Part shown: positions 26,051 through 33,026 of the stretch, piece after piece
Position numbering within the stretch: the first letter of the stretch is position 1
Layout: each line of letters begins with the position of its first letter
Assembly (NCBI GenBank): GCA_013214445.1
Contig: JABSPG010000007.1
Coordinates: 1 to 41,904, forward strand
Direction: 5' to 3'
DNA length: 41,904 bases
Origin: Ekhidna sp.
GTDB lineage: Bacteria > Bacteroidota > Bacteroidia > Cytophagales > Cyclobacteriaceae
Position numbers and translations under genes: made by a program
The notes under the pieces: model-generated
The model's database searches: none
What the model was told of the DNA's origin: nothing
Seen by the model: the letters and a program-made list of their open reading frames with translations, nothing else

Positions 26051-26273
26051 ATTGCCTCCTAATATTTATTTTTCCGTTTATGTTCAGCACACCGTTATAT
26101 GCAAATTTGCATCCAGTTTCTGCATGAGTTTTATGTACTACATGTACACCTAACTGTTTAAGCTTCTTCTTTAGAAACTCTATCTCAGCTAGCGTAGCAC
26201 TACGTAAACCTACAACTGACTTCTTACGTCTGTTCTGTTTAGTTCTTTCTACTACTTTGTGTCCGTAGTACAT
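26043..26273 (-). CDS. Small basic protein of unknown function
   Basis: 76 residues from ATG at 26273 (MYYGHKVVERTKQNRRKKSV), with AGGAGTACTT. The longer ORF-track version would begin inside the tRNA-like gene and is rejected. The protein is strongly basic at the N-terminus, with a helical AEIEFLKKKLKQLGVHVVHK. It is the first gene after the tRNA-like genes. Possibly nucleic-acid binding by charge; not recognised. Confidence 0.6.
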   Translation of the reverse strand: MYYGHKVVERTKQNRRKKSVVGLRSATLAEIEFLKKKLKQLGVHVVHKTHAETGCKFAYNGVLNINGKINIRRQYA

Positions 26274-26294
26274 AAGTACTCCTATTAAATTGAT

Positions 26295-26409
26295 AGAGGG
26301 TGTAGGATTCGAACCTACGGGATTACTGTTCAAGTACTTAGAAGTACAAGGAATCTCCAACACGCCTTTGGATACGTTTGCTTGCCTTAAGCCACTCAGC
26401 CAACCCTCT
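26295..26409 (-). tRNA. tRNA-like gene 1 (long insert between D and T arms, isotype unclear)
   Basis: Minus strand 115 nt. The acceptor stem AGAGGGT/ACCCTCT is a perfect 7 bp. The T arm GTAGG-TTCGAAT-CCTAC is canonical. The D-region TGGCTGAGTGGCTTAAGGC is like class II (Ser/Leu) tRNAs. Between them are 65 nt, roughly 25-30 more than a class II tRNA needs. They include a GTACTT-CT-AAGTAC hairpin and a possible anticodon loop ATCCAAA (CCA) on an imperfect stem. No CCA is encoded (ATCA follows). It could be a tRNA with an inserted element, a degenerate tRNA, or a tRNA-like structure. RNA element E2 ends exactly 6 nt before it. Confidence 0.6.
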
Positions 26410-26415
26410 TTAAAA

Positions 26416-26506
26416 TGCTCTTACAACTATATACTAATCAGCCCCTATAAGGACACTATCTGATTTTAGTCCTACTCGGTCAGGGTAGTATATATGTGTA
26501 AGAACA
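26416..26506 (-). ncRNA. Structured RNA element E2, upstream of tRNA-like gene 1
   Basis: On the minus strand, TGTTCTTACACATATATACTA pairs with TAGTATATAGTTGTAAGAGCA (19 of 21 positions). This closes about 49 nt that contain an AGGAC...GTCCT hairpin and a CCCT...AGGG helix. It is followed by TTTTAA and then the tRNA-like acceptor. The terminal stem motif is shared with element E1. The complementarity is seen in the sequence; the existence of a discrete RNA is inferred. Confidence 0.55.
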
Positions 26507-26642
26507 CTGCCTATCTGGACAATACCATCTTTGAGTATTCTTACATCTATTTATGACACTCCACACTGTCACACGTTGCTTTTACGTACGCTATTACAAC
26601 CATCGGTACTGCATAGATACAGCTTTCTTGCTTAAAATTGGT
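26507..26642. other. Gene-free spacer between tRNA-like gene 2 and element E2
   Basis: No ORF with a ribosome-binding site. The minus strand contains ATGTAAGAATAC, a further relative of the E1/E2 stem sequence, and a GTGTGACAGTGTGGAGTGTCA stretch. It starts with the encoded CCA of tRNA-like gene 2 followed by an AATTTT tract that could act as a short termination or processing signal. Confidence 0.5.
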
Positions 26643-26718
26643 GGACAGAAGCGGGTTCGAACCGCTACCAGTGCATATTTCATAGATGCCTAGACCTCCC
26701 AATTGGCCTCACCTGCCC
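26639..26718 (-). tRNA. tRNA-like gene 2 with encoded CCA (isotype uncertain)
   Basis: Minus strand. Acceptor GGGCAGG/TCTGTCC (7 pairs, two G-U), discriminator A and an encoded CCA. D arm GGCC-AATTGGGA-GGTC with conserved A14, GG and A21. T arm AGCGG-TTCGAAC-CCGCT. The linker before the D stem is 3 nt (TGA) instead of 2. The anticodon arm is irregular: GCAT/ATGC closes a 9-nt loop CTATGAAAT, or GCATC/TATGC with one mismatch closes TATGAAA. The anticodon is therefore uncertain (ATG or TGA by position). Outer features say tRNA; decoding ability is doubtful. Element E1 ends 6 nt upstream. Confidence 0.65.
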
Positions 26719-26724
26719 GTTAAA

Positions 26725-26846
26725 TGTTCTTACAAAAGGCTCTATTAAAGTGTACACCACCTCCTATCTATCTATGTTCTGCCGTCACATTGCATAGTTA
26801 TCATCCTAACCTCTGTTAGTAGGAGTATAGAGCTTTTGTAAGAACA
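26725..26846 (-). ncRNA. Structured RNA element E1, upstream of tRNA-like gene 2
   Basis: On the minus strand, TGTTCTTACAAAAGCTCTAT pairs with ATAGAGCCTTTTGTAAGAACA with only one bulged base, about 20 bp. The interior has CTCCTA/TAGGAG, a CTAAC-AGAG-GTTAG hairpin, a CTATG...CATAG helix and palindromic GTGTACAC, so a multibranched fold is likely. It is followed by TTTAAC and the acceptor of tRNA-like gene 2. The 5' strand could alternatively pair with TTGTAAGACACT just upstream (around 26856-26869), giving two exclusive folds. Confidence 0.6.
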
Positions 26847-27251
26847 CTAGTATTTAAGTGTCTTACAAGTCAATTTATATGTAGACAGTTTCACAACTTG
26901 TCTAGGTCGTTTCTACCCTTTATAACGCTCCGCATACTTCACTGTTATACTCTAGCTAGTTGAGCCTACACCATCTTTATACAGTACTAAGGCACTTAAG
27001 CTACTCAGTAGGTGTCTGTAGGCATGTCACTGCTTAGAAGGATAAATTCTTAACGTCTCATTTAACATTTACGAGTAGTTTTGAGTGTATTACTATCCAC
27101 TTTAATTACACTTGCGGTCAAGGCGTAACGACTACGAATCGAATACCTATCAAGGCGTGTAATGAGTTCCTGCTGCTAGGTCGCAATTAATAACCAATAA
27201 GGAGGAATAAAAAGGTATTGCAGCAGGGAGCTTTCGCCCACAGTTGTTGTG
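26847..27251. other. Gene-free region downstream of primase-helicase
   Basis: About 400 bp without a credible ORF. Directly after the primase-helicase stop, the minus strand has GGGCGAAAGCTCCC (27226-27239), a GNRA-loop hairpin. Next is an 8-bp inverted repeat CCTGCTGC/GCAGCAGG (27220-27227 and 27169-27176) enclosing CCTTTTTATTCC. The tcaaggcgt sequence occurs twice (near 27118 and 27150). A structured 3' UTR or RNA-processing region is plausible; I cannot identify it. Confidence 0.5.
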
Positions 27252-28940
27252 TTAAATCTTCTTATCTTCATACATTTCATTTTCCCATTCCTTTTGGAAT
27301 AGTCTACCTGTGTACGGGTCATAGTAAGTTTTAACGAAGCCTGTCTTACCAAACTTACGAGCTTTAACTATACGTATTAATGAACAGTTAGGGTCGTTAG
27401 CTTGTTGGTTACGTTCGAAACCTAACATAGCATGGCTATATCTTTGCAACGCTCTTGAGCCTGTGAACTGGTTAGGTTTAACTACACCACCACTTTCATG
27501 AGGTCTAGAGTTCTTATCAGGTGCATTAAGATGGCTATACAAGAAGAAAGTTATTTTAAACTTCTTACCCATATCTACACAATCTTTAGCCAAAGAACCT
27601 ATGAAATCATTACGTTCTGTAGCAGACATGCCCTCTGTCAATGTAGTCAAGTTATCTATAAATACATTGTCTAGGTAATGTGCTTTAGACTTAATCATTT
27701 GCTTCATAGAAGTCCAATCAGTCTCAGGGTCTACTGACTCTTCACTATCCCATAGCTCTATGTTATCAGATAGCCTCATAGCTGTAGCTCTAAACTGGTC
27801 ACGGTCGAAGTCTGTATCAGGCACATGGTAAGTAATAGAATCTACTTTACCTGCTATGTTCTGTACTGACTCTATCTTGGTCTCTTCTAGAAACATACCT
27901 AGTGAGTTCCAACCATGCTCTAAAGCATTGTGTGCAGCTAGTTCATGTGCAGTTAGTGTTTTACCACTACCTGTACCACCACCTATAGAGATTACTTCAC
28001 CTAGTCGCTGTCCATAGAATTGGTCTGTTAACCACTTCCAAGGGTAAGATAATCCCCACTTTACAGGTTCAAGTGCTTCCTCAATAATAGATGATATTTG
28101 AATAGCTTGTACATCTAACTCAGCTGACGCTCTAAATATTACAGCATCACGAGTAGCTTTAAGTTTACCTTCTTGCAGACACTTATTAGCATCTTTGTAA
28201 GGCAACGTAGCAGACATACATTTAGGTAGTATGCGCTTAACATCTTTAGCAGCAGCCTTACCTTGTTCATCACCATCAAATACAAGTACTACATTTTCCC
28301 ATATTGCTTCTATTTCCTTTAAGTGTTTAGCAATACACTTACGTGCATCTTTAACACCTCTAGGTAGAGACACTACAGCATAGTCATTGTTTTTGTACTG
28401 TGCACTATTCATTTCTCTAAGGATATGTCTTAATGCAATTGCATCTTCTTCACCCTCAGTTATGTATAAGTATTTACCACCAATCTTCTTAGCGATTTCC
28501 CAACCATATAAGTCAGCACCTTGTGTATTACCTACACTCCACATTACCTTCTTATTAAGCAGCTTGACTTTATAGCCTGATAGCTTCTTGTTACAAGTAA
28601 ATGGGTGTGCAATAGCATAAGGAGTTTTACCATCATACTCATTGTATAACAGCTTAACATGATAGAAGTCCCAGTCTTCAATAGGGATAGCACGATGGTT
28701 ATAGTGCAAGCTTCCACACGCACGTATCTCCTGTATATCTTCAGCTATTTCTGCTTGAGACTTCTTTACTACTTTAGTAGGGTCAGGTGGGTTATCACCA
28801 TAAGGGTCTTTTACAAAGCTTCCACAACTGAAACAAGTACCTGTGAAGGTGTCGTTATCGTTTACAAAGACCTGTAAAGATTTATTAGGTGAGCTACAAT
28901 TAGGGTCGTCATGAAATATCTTTTCGTAACAGGATGACAT
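27252..28940 (-). CDS. Primase-helicase (T7 gp4-like)
   Basis: 562 residues. N-terminal zinc-binding module (Cys15, CFSC at 36-39), TOPRIM primase motifs ITEGEEDAIAL (Glu162) and VLVFDGDEQG (Asp222/Asp224), then a DnaB-family helicase with Walker A IGGGTGSGKT (320-328), a Walker B-like NVFIDNLTTL and FFLYSHLNAP. It primes lagging strands and unwinds DNA for the family A polymerase. AGGAGTACACT precedes the ATG. The last ~50 codons are duplicated in the chimeric gene at 33569-34009. Its C-terminus (MYEDKKI) is acidic-basic and ends without the aromatic tail of T7 gp4. Confidence 0.92.
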   Translation of the reverse strand: MSSCYEKIFHDDPNCSSPNKSLQVFVNDNDTFTGTCFSCGSFVKDPYGDNPPDPTKVVKKSQAEIAEDIQEIRACGSLHYNHRAIPIEDWDFYHVKLLYNEYDGKTPYAIAHPFTCNKKLSGYKVKLLNKKVMWSVGNTQGADLYGWEIAKKIGGKYLYITEGEEDAIALRHILREMNSAQYKNNDYAVVSLPRGVKDARKCIAKHLKEIEAIWENVVLVFDGDEQGKAAAKDVKRILPKCMSATLPYKDANKCLQEGKLKATRDAVIFRASAELDVQAIQISSIIEEALEPVKWGLSYPWKWLTDQFYGQRLGEVISIGGGTGSGKTLTAHELAAHNALEHGWNSLGMFLEETKIESVQNIAGKVDSITYHVPDTDFDRDQFRATAMRLSDNIELWDSEESVDPETDWTSMKQMIKSKAHYLDNVFIDNLTTLTEGMSATERNDFIGSLAKDCVDMGKKFKITFFLYSHLNAPDKNSRPHESGGVVKPNQFTGSRALQRYSHAMLGFERNQQANDPNCSLIRIVKARKFGKTGFVKTYYDPYTGRLFQKEWENEMYEDKKI

Positions 28941-28949
28941 AGTGTACTC

Positions 28950-29690
28950 CTATTCTGAAAGTAGTTTTAAGGCTTCTATAGATAATTCTAAGTTCTCTTT
29001 ATGAGCCTTTTTAGCTCGTCTAGAGGTTTCTGCCTTAGTTTGTAATTTATAAATTTGCGCTGATAGACCAAAAGCTATGTCGGCTTCTTGAGAGATACCA
29101 GACTCTAACATTTTAATGTTATGTCTAAGTACTTCCTTCCTATGCTCGTTTGTCTTGGCATGTTCATCTTCTCTATCCCAAAACAAGTTTTCTGCATGGT
29201 TTAAGTTACGTGCAATAAGTTCTTCATTCATACCATATCTAGTACAGTACTCACGTTGCTTCTGTTTAGCACGTTCTAGTCGTTTAAGTTGGTTCATTGT
29301 TCTATCTACCTTCTTTGAGTCTGTTTGGTCTAAGTTGTCATAAGCAGTAACAAGTAATATATCTACAGCTTCAATTATGTCTACAGGAGTGCCTAGAGGC
29401 AGATTCGTTGTAAAGCCTACATTCCTCTTGCGAGTTGCACTGCTATAGACGTTTTTCCAAGCTAGGTCACGCCACACCACTATGGTATGGTATGCAGTAT
29501 GAAACATATCAGCTATGTCTTTAATATGCACATGCTTACCATATATATACATTCTATAGTTCTTTGAGTTAGTCACGCTTTGGCGCTTAATAATAATAGC
29601 ACCATGCTCTACAGCATACCTAAAACCTGCTTTAGTTTTAAATATTCGTATGCCGCCTAAGATTAGGTCGCTTCTACTATGATGCAGCAT
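28950..29690 (-). CDS. Putative HTH and coiled-coil protein
   Basis: 246 residues, MLHHSRSDLILGGIRIFKTK. A helix-turn-helix-like segment (VHIKDIADMFHTAYHTIVVW, about residues 54-73) follows a basic region. From about residue 130 to the end it is a long charged coiled coil (MNQLKRLERAKQKQREYC and onward). It precedes the primase-helicase and overlaps the upstream gene by 14 bp. A DNA-binding or replication-accessory role is a guess from these features; no family recognised. Confidence 0.6.
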   Translation of the reverse strand: MLHHSRSDLILGGIRIFKTKAGFRYAVEHGAIIIKRQSVTNSKNYRMYIYGKHVHIKDIADMFHTAYHTIVVWRDLAWKNVYSSATRKRNVGFTTNLPLGTPVDIIEAVDILLVTAYDNLDQTDSKKVDRTMNQLKRLERAKQKQREYCTRYGMNEELIARNLNHAENLFWDREDEHAKTNEHRKEVLRHNIKMLESGISQEADIAFGLSAQIYKLQTKAETSRRAKKAHKENLELSIEALKLLSE

Positions 29691-29979
29691 TATCTAATAC
29701 CTCTACTACTTTTGTATAAGCATCACCTGTTAGGGCTTGCATTAATGTATTGTGGTACACACCTATAGCAATAGACATAGGACTTTGCATATCCTGTGTA
29801 ACTAGGCTTAGTGCATATTCATGGGCTTCTACTACAGTTTCTTTAGTAGCAAAAATACCCATCTTGTTATCTAGTATAGTAGCTACTGGAACTACTAGTT
29901 GAGTTTTCTTTTCTTGTACGTTAGTACGTAAAGGCTTATCTTTACAATGTACTAAACATGATAACTGTTTTTCTGGCAT
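29677..29979 (-). CDS. Small protein of unknown function
   Basis: 100 residues from ATG at 29979 (MPEKQLSCLVHCKDKPLRTN), with GGAGG 5 nt upstream; the ORF-track start is 12 bp further up with no better site. Mixed alpha/beta look, ending VVEVLDNAAS. It is the first gene after a strong terminator, so it probably has its own promoter in 29980-30050, a TA-rich stretch. Not recognised. Confidence 0.6.
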   Translation of the reverse strand: MPEKQLSCLVHCKDKPLRTNVQEKKTQLVVPVATILDNKMGIFATKETVVEAHEYALSLVTQDMQSPMSIAIGVYHNTLMQALTGDAYTKVVEVLDNAAS

Positions 29980-30050
29980 GGTAGCCTCCAATGTAAATTA
30001 ATATATAACAGTATTGGTACTCTTATATAGTAACTCGGTAATAAGGTGAG

Positions 30051-30098
30051 AAAAAATACCCACATGGTTTCCATTTTAATCTGGAGGCTATGTGGGTA
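30051..30098 (-). terminator. Strong intrinsic terminator
   Basis: On the minus strand, TACCCACATAGCCTCCA and TGGAAACCATGTGGGTA form a 17-bp stem (some G-U) with an 8-nt loop GATTAAAA, followed by TTTTTT. It lies after the 133-aa acidic-tail gene at 30135. A second palindrome, gtagtact-atgc-agtactac (30106-30125), sits just upstream of it. Confidence 0.9.
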
Positions 30099-30134
30099 TA
30101 AGTAAGTAGTACTATGCAGTACTACCTAAAGGTT

Positions 30135-30521
30135 CTAGAACAACTCATCTTCTGCACCGGCTTCAACAGGAGCAGTTTCAGTAGTTTCAGCAGTGTCAGT
30201 AGCTTCAGTAGCTTCAGTAGCATCTACTTTAGCAGGAGTAGGAGTATCAAATACAGTTTGCTCTACAGCTTCAACACCTGTTAAATCTACACCAGCACCA
30301 ACTAAGAATGCTAATACTGATTCAACAACAGTTTGCTTTTGCTTACGATTACGGTCAATAAGGCCATTAGTGTTTAAGTAAGCTTGTACAGGCACAGCAA
30401 TGATTTCAGCTGAATCTAATACATTTTGGTGTGCTTGAGCAAGAGCCATATCGTTGAACTCTTTACCATCTGAAGTTTTGATTACTTGTACTGATACTGC
30501 TTCTAGTGTGAATTTAGACAT
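30135..30521 (-). CDS. Acidic-tailed protein with SSB-like C-terminal tip
   Basis: 128 residues from ATG at 30521 (MSKFTLEAVSVQVIKTSDGK), with TTGGAAAT upstream. The N-terminal ~80 residues are mixed alpha/beta. The remainder is a Thr/Glu/Ala-rich, low-complexity acidic tail (ATEATEATDTAETTE) ending AEDELF. This matches the terminal tip of the gp2.5-like SSB (DDDEIF) and of the 138-aa protein at 33027. A replisome-associated role is an inference from the tip. A strong terminator follows. Confidence 0.65.
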   Translation of the reverse strand: MSKFTLEAVSVQVIKTSDGKEFNDMALAQAHQNVLDSAEIIAVPVQAYLNTNGLIDRNRKQKQTVVESVLAFLVGAGVDLTGVEAVEQTVFDTPTPAKVDATEATEATDTAETTETAPVEAGAEDELF

Positions 30522-30577
30522 AATTTTTATTTCCAATATTTAATTTTAAGTTAAGTTTCTCTACATCATGTGTAGTG

Positions 30578-31252
30578 TTAGGTTAAAAGTACTTTCTGTA
30601 TGACCTTTCTAGCCCATACAGACTCGGTACTCTCATCGAGTTTTAGTGGAGTATCTTGACACTTCCACAGTTGTATACATGTGTACTTAGTTAGTTTACC
30701 CTCGGGATGAAGGTGAAGTCTGTTTCTACTATATCTATAGTTGAAGTACAGTTCTTCTTTAAACGAATCTATTAAACGATTACGTGGTACAGCAGTAGGC
30801 GGAGGCATTTGTGCTAGTGTGTGAGCCAAGTTTATCACATTGACTATCGATGCACCTAGTACATTTGTCTTCGTATCTAAAGCCATTTGTATGCTGTATT
30901 TGATAATACTTTCTGTAGCACTTAAGTTACGCTTTGAAGCATAATTAAAATACTGAGGTAAGCATTTACCATGTACAGTAACACCACGTTCATGTATACG
31001 TTCACATTCTTGAGCAGCAGCCATCAATACATCTGTACCCATGTAGCGCATTAGTTCTAGTGATACATAAGTACCACGTAGAATATTTACTACATCTCTC
31101 AGTGATTGCTTCTTCCAACCCAAGTTTGCTACGTTTCCATCAATACTTGTCCAGTTAACAACAATACGTTCAGCCGCAAGGACATGCATATCATTCTCTT
31201 CTAGCCAAGCTTTGACAATTTCTAGTACTACTATTTGGGGATCTTCCACCAT
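30578..31252 (-). CDS. Conserved-looking protein of unknown function
   Basis: 224 residues, MVEDPQIVVLEIVKAWLEEN, with a near-perfect AGGAGGCT site. It looks largely helical, with SLELMRYMGTDVLMAAAQEC and a C-terminal basic/aromatic stretch (YFNYRYSRNRLHLHPEGKLT). No catalytic motif visible. It lies in an operon with the nucleotidyltransferase-like gene upstream. Confidence 0.65.
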   Translation of the reverse strand: MVEDPQIVVLEIVKAWLEENDMHVLAAERIVVNWTSIDGNVANLGWKKQSLRDVVNILRGTYVSLELMRYMGTDVLMAAAQECERIHERGVTVHGKCLPQYFNYASKRNLSATESIIKYSIQMALDTKTNVLGASIVNVINLAHTLAQMPPPTAVPRNRLIDSFKEELYFNYRYSRNRLHLHPEGKLTKYTCIQLWKCQDTPLKLDESTESVWARKVIQKVLLT

Positions 31253-31262
31253 AGCCTCCTAG

Positions 31263-31616
31263 TTAGCTCTGTTTCCCAACAGTACTTAATTCTTCTAATA
31301 CAAGACCGAACAAGTAATGAGATACCTGTTGTACAGTATTGCTAGGGTCAGCTTCTGCTGCTGTGCCCATTTGACTCCATAAGAATCCTAAAGCATCACG
31401 AGTAATACCTTGTGCAATTAAAGCTGATGTGTACTGTGTTAAGTACCTCACTGTAGCTGCTTCGGTGTCTTCGTTCTTACCTTGAATAACTAGCACAACT
31501 GCTGCACCAGTGAATACACCTTGCAATATACAAGTTGCTTCTGCTGTTACATCTACAGTACTTTGTTCAGTGCTGGTATCGGTGTTGCTGTTAGTGTGTT
31601 CAATATTTTCTGACAT
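31263..31616 (-). CDS. Small protein of unknown function
   Basis: 117 residues, MSENIEHTNSNTDTSTEQST. A polar N-terminus is followed by a helical, moderately hydrophobic domain (ILQGVFTGAAVVLVIQGKN, VSHYLFGLVLEELSTVG). The hydrophobic run is interrupted by polar residues, so a membrane helix is possible but not certain. It overlaps the nucleotidyltransferase-like gene by 64 bp, with GGGATACAAAAGA before its ATG. Confidence 0.6.
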   Translation of the reverse strand: MSENIEHTNSNTDTSTEQSTVDVTAEATCILQGVFTGAAVVLVIQGKNEDTEAATVRYLTQYTSALIAQGITRDALGFLWSQMGTAAEADPSNTVQQVSHYLFGLVLEELSTVGKQS

Positions 31617-32137
31617 TCTTTTGTATCCCAGTTAAGTTCATTTGCAAGTTTAATATTCTTTTCGTATCTCTCAGCAGGTATAATTGCACCGTCCAATACT
31701 GTTAAAGTACCAAAGTCTGCACTGTTACTAGGTAAGTACATAGGTGATGTATCACCTAACATAATAAACTGATTAATATTAAAGTCGAAGTTACCTAATA
31801 CATTAGTTATATCCATAAATGGTGCATTCCAAAGTACTATATCTATATTACCTTGTATCTTCATAACTTCACGCACACGAGGGTCGCCACTAGCACTAGG
31901 TGCTTCCGACTCATCAAACGCATTAACTAATAAGCCGCATTCATCTAGGTCTAATCTGAACCCTAGCCAGTCTATATACTCAGTATTGCCACAGACAATA
32001 ATATCTAAATCTTTTGGTGTTCGTCCAAAATGCAAGTCGCGAGGGTATCCACCTGCAACTGTCATATGTATATCATGTTTAGCTGCTAATGCTACTACCT
32101 GTTTATATTCAGGACTTAAGTGTATTTCATTACTCAT
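31553..32137 (-). CDS. Nucleotidyltransferase-fold protein (tRNA NT / CCA-enzyme head-like)
   Basis: 194 residues, MSNEIHLSPEYKQVVALAAK. The Pol beta-type head motif VAGGYPRDLHFGRTPKDLDI has GG then R-D then D-x-D, as in class II CCA-adding and poly(A) polymerase heads. A third acidic position is plausible in GNIDIVLWNAP. The protein is only about half the length of a full CCA enzyme, so RNA-binding domains are missing. Substrate unknown; tRNA or other RNA 3' ends are possible given the tRNA-like genes nearby. A long hairpin (E3) sits 25 nt upstream of its ATG. Confidence 0.72.
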   Translation of the reverse strand: MSNEIHLSPEYKQVVALAAKHDIHMTVAGGYPRDLHFGRTPKDLDIIVCGNTEYIDWLGFRLDLDECGLLVNAFDESEAPSASGDPRVREVMKIQGNIDIVLWNAPFMDITNVLGNFDFNINQFIMLGDTSPMYLPSNSADFGTLTVLDGAIIPAERYEKNIKLANELNWDTKECQKILNTLTATPIPALNKVL

Positions 32138-32161
32138 TTTATATCCTATTAATTAGTTGAA

Positions 32162-32241
32162 TTTATTGCTCTACACTCTATCATCATCAACGCGAGGGAA
32201 ACCATCACGAAACCTGCGGACTAAGAGTGTAGAGCAATAAA
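32162..32241 (-). ncRNA. Structured element E3: 18-bp perfect stem with 44-nt interior
   Basis: TTTATTGCTCTACACTCT (32162-32179 on plus) is perfectly complementary to AGAGTGTAGAGCAATAAA (32224-32241), enclosing 44 nt with GAAAC/GTTTC-like segments. On the minus strand it lies in the leader of the nucleotidyltransferase-like gene. It has no U-run on either side, so it is not a classic terminator. It may be a leader regulator, an RNase III site or a discrete RNA. It resembles E1/E2 in being closed by a very long stem. Confidence 0.65.
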
Positions 32242-32637
32242 CTCAGGGAGAAACAAAGGAGAAACTCCTAAGCCTATTGCAACCTAAATATTTTTATACT
32301 GGTGAAATTGGTTAAGTACTCCAGTGCCCAAGTTATACTCAAGTCACGGCTCTGAGTTGTATTTGTCAATCTCTGAGTTCTTGACTCCGTTCCAACCGGC
32401 ATCACTAAGCTACATATCGTCATGTAGTGCCAGTATCTACTTCCAATCATGCATACATACATGGATAGACCTTCTACTCTATCTGAGGGTATCTTTAGTC
32501 ACTCTTCAAGCACCCTTTACGAGCTGCACGTATCTTATACTCACACTTGCTTATGAGTTTGTATCGGGCTTATACTCCACGTTTGATACTTTTTGGGAGT
32601 CTCACACTACACATGTGAAATTTGTTTTAAGCGAGGT
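32242..32637. other. Gene-free structured region
   Basis: About 400 bp without a supportable ORF (the 62- and 105-aa track entries lack ribosome-binding sites). ATACTGG/CCAGTAT (32296-32302 and 32431-32437) brackets about 130 nt that include a CTACAT-gacgat-ATGTAG hairpin and two direct copies of AACTCAGAG on the minus strand. Another ACTCC...GGAGT helix lies near 32574-32600. Probably structured leader RNA for the genes below it. Confidence 0.5.
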
Positions 32638-32928
32638 TTAAGCGCCAAAAATCTTTTCAAAGTTTGCTATAGCTTTAGCACAGCCTTTAGCTTCTGCTCC
32701 AGCGTTAGACTCTTGTAGTTGCAAATATACAATCTCTATATTCAAATCTCCTGCAACTTTATCTTGATGCTCCTGTCTACGCTTTAACTCATTAGTAGCA
32801 TCGTTCATAATCTCTGTAAGACTACGTGGAGCTGGCTTTTTCACTGCTGGCATAATTAGTATAGACTTAGCTGTTGGCATATTTAATAGAGGCTTAACTG
32901 TCCGCTGTTTCTTCTTAAATCCAAACAT
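32638..32928 (-). CDS. Small basic/helical protein of unknown function
   Basis: 96 residues from ATG at 32928 (MFGFKKKQRTVKPLLNMPTA), with AAAGGAAGTATT upstream. The N-terminal half is basic and Pro-rich. The C-terminal half is a helix with coiled-coil character (SLTEIMNDATNELKRRQEHQ). No known family recognised. Confidence 0.6.
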   Translation of the reverse strand: MFGFKKKQRTVKPLLNMPTAKSILIMPAVKKPAPRSLTEIMNDATNELKRRQEHQDKVAGDLNIEIVYLQLQESNAGAEAKGCAKAIANFEKIFGA

Positions 32929-33026
32929 AATACTTCCTTTTAAAGTCTTCAACAGAGGCTTACCTACTCGTCCACAAATAATATGTAGGGAGGGAGGGTG
33001 ACGCTTGAGAAGAGTTTATAAACTGG

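Noticed and set aside
26043-26363. 106-aa version of the small basic gene as called in the ORF track
   Set aside because: Its first 30 codons run into tRNA-like gene 1; the ATG at 26273 has a proper AGGAG site.
27125-27155. TTCGATT sequence resembling a fourth tRNA T-loop
   Set aside because: The flanking bases do not form a T stem and no acceptor stem pairs around it.
26410-27251. Group I or group II intron in the gene-free region
   Set aside because: No interrupted gene flanks it, no intron-encoded protein is present, and no conserved core pairing was recognisable.
32162-32241. E3 as a hammerhead or twister ribozyme (GAAAC segments and TTGATGA on the minus strand)
   Set aside because: The CUGAUGA/GAAA core with stem II is not formed, and no twister-type internal loops could be matched by eye.
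32274-32462. 62-aa minus-strand ORF in the structured region
   Set aside because: No ribosome-binding site, protein-like features absent, and the DNA is dominated by inverted repeats.
32986-32998. GGGAGGGAGGG run on the plus strand as a G-quadruplex
   Set aside because: Only three G3 tracts are present, so a stable intramolecular quadruplex is not supported.
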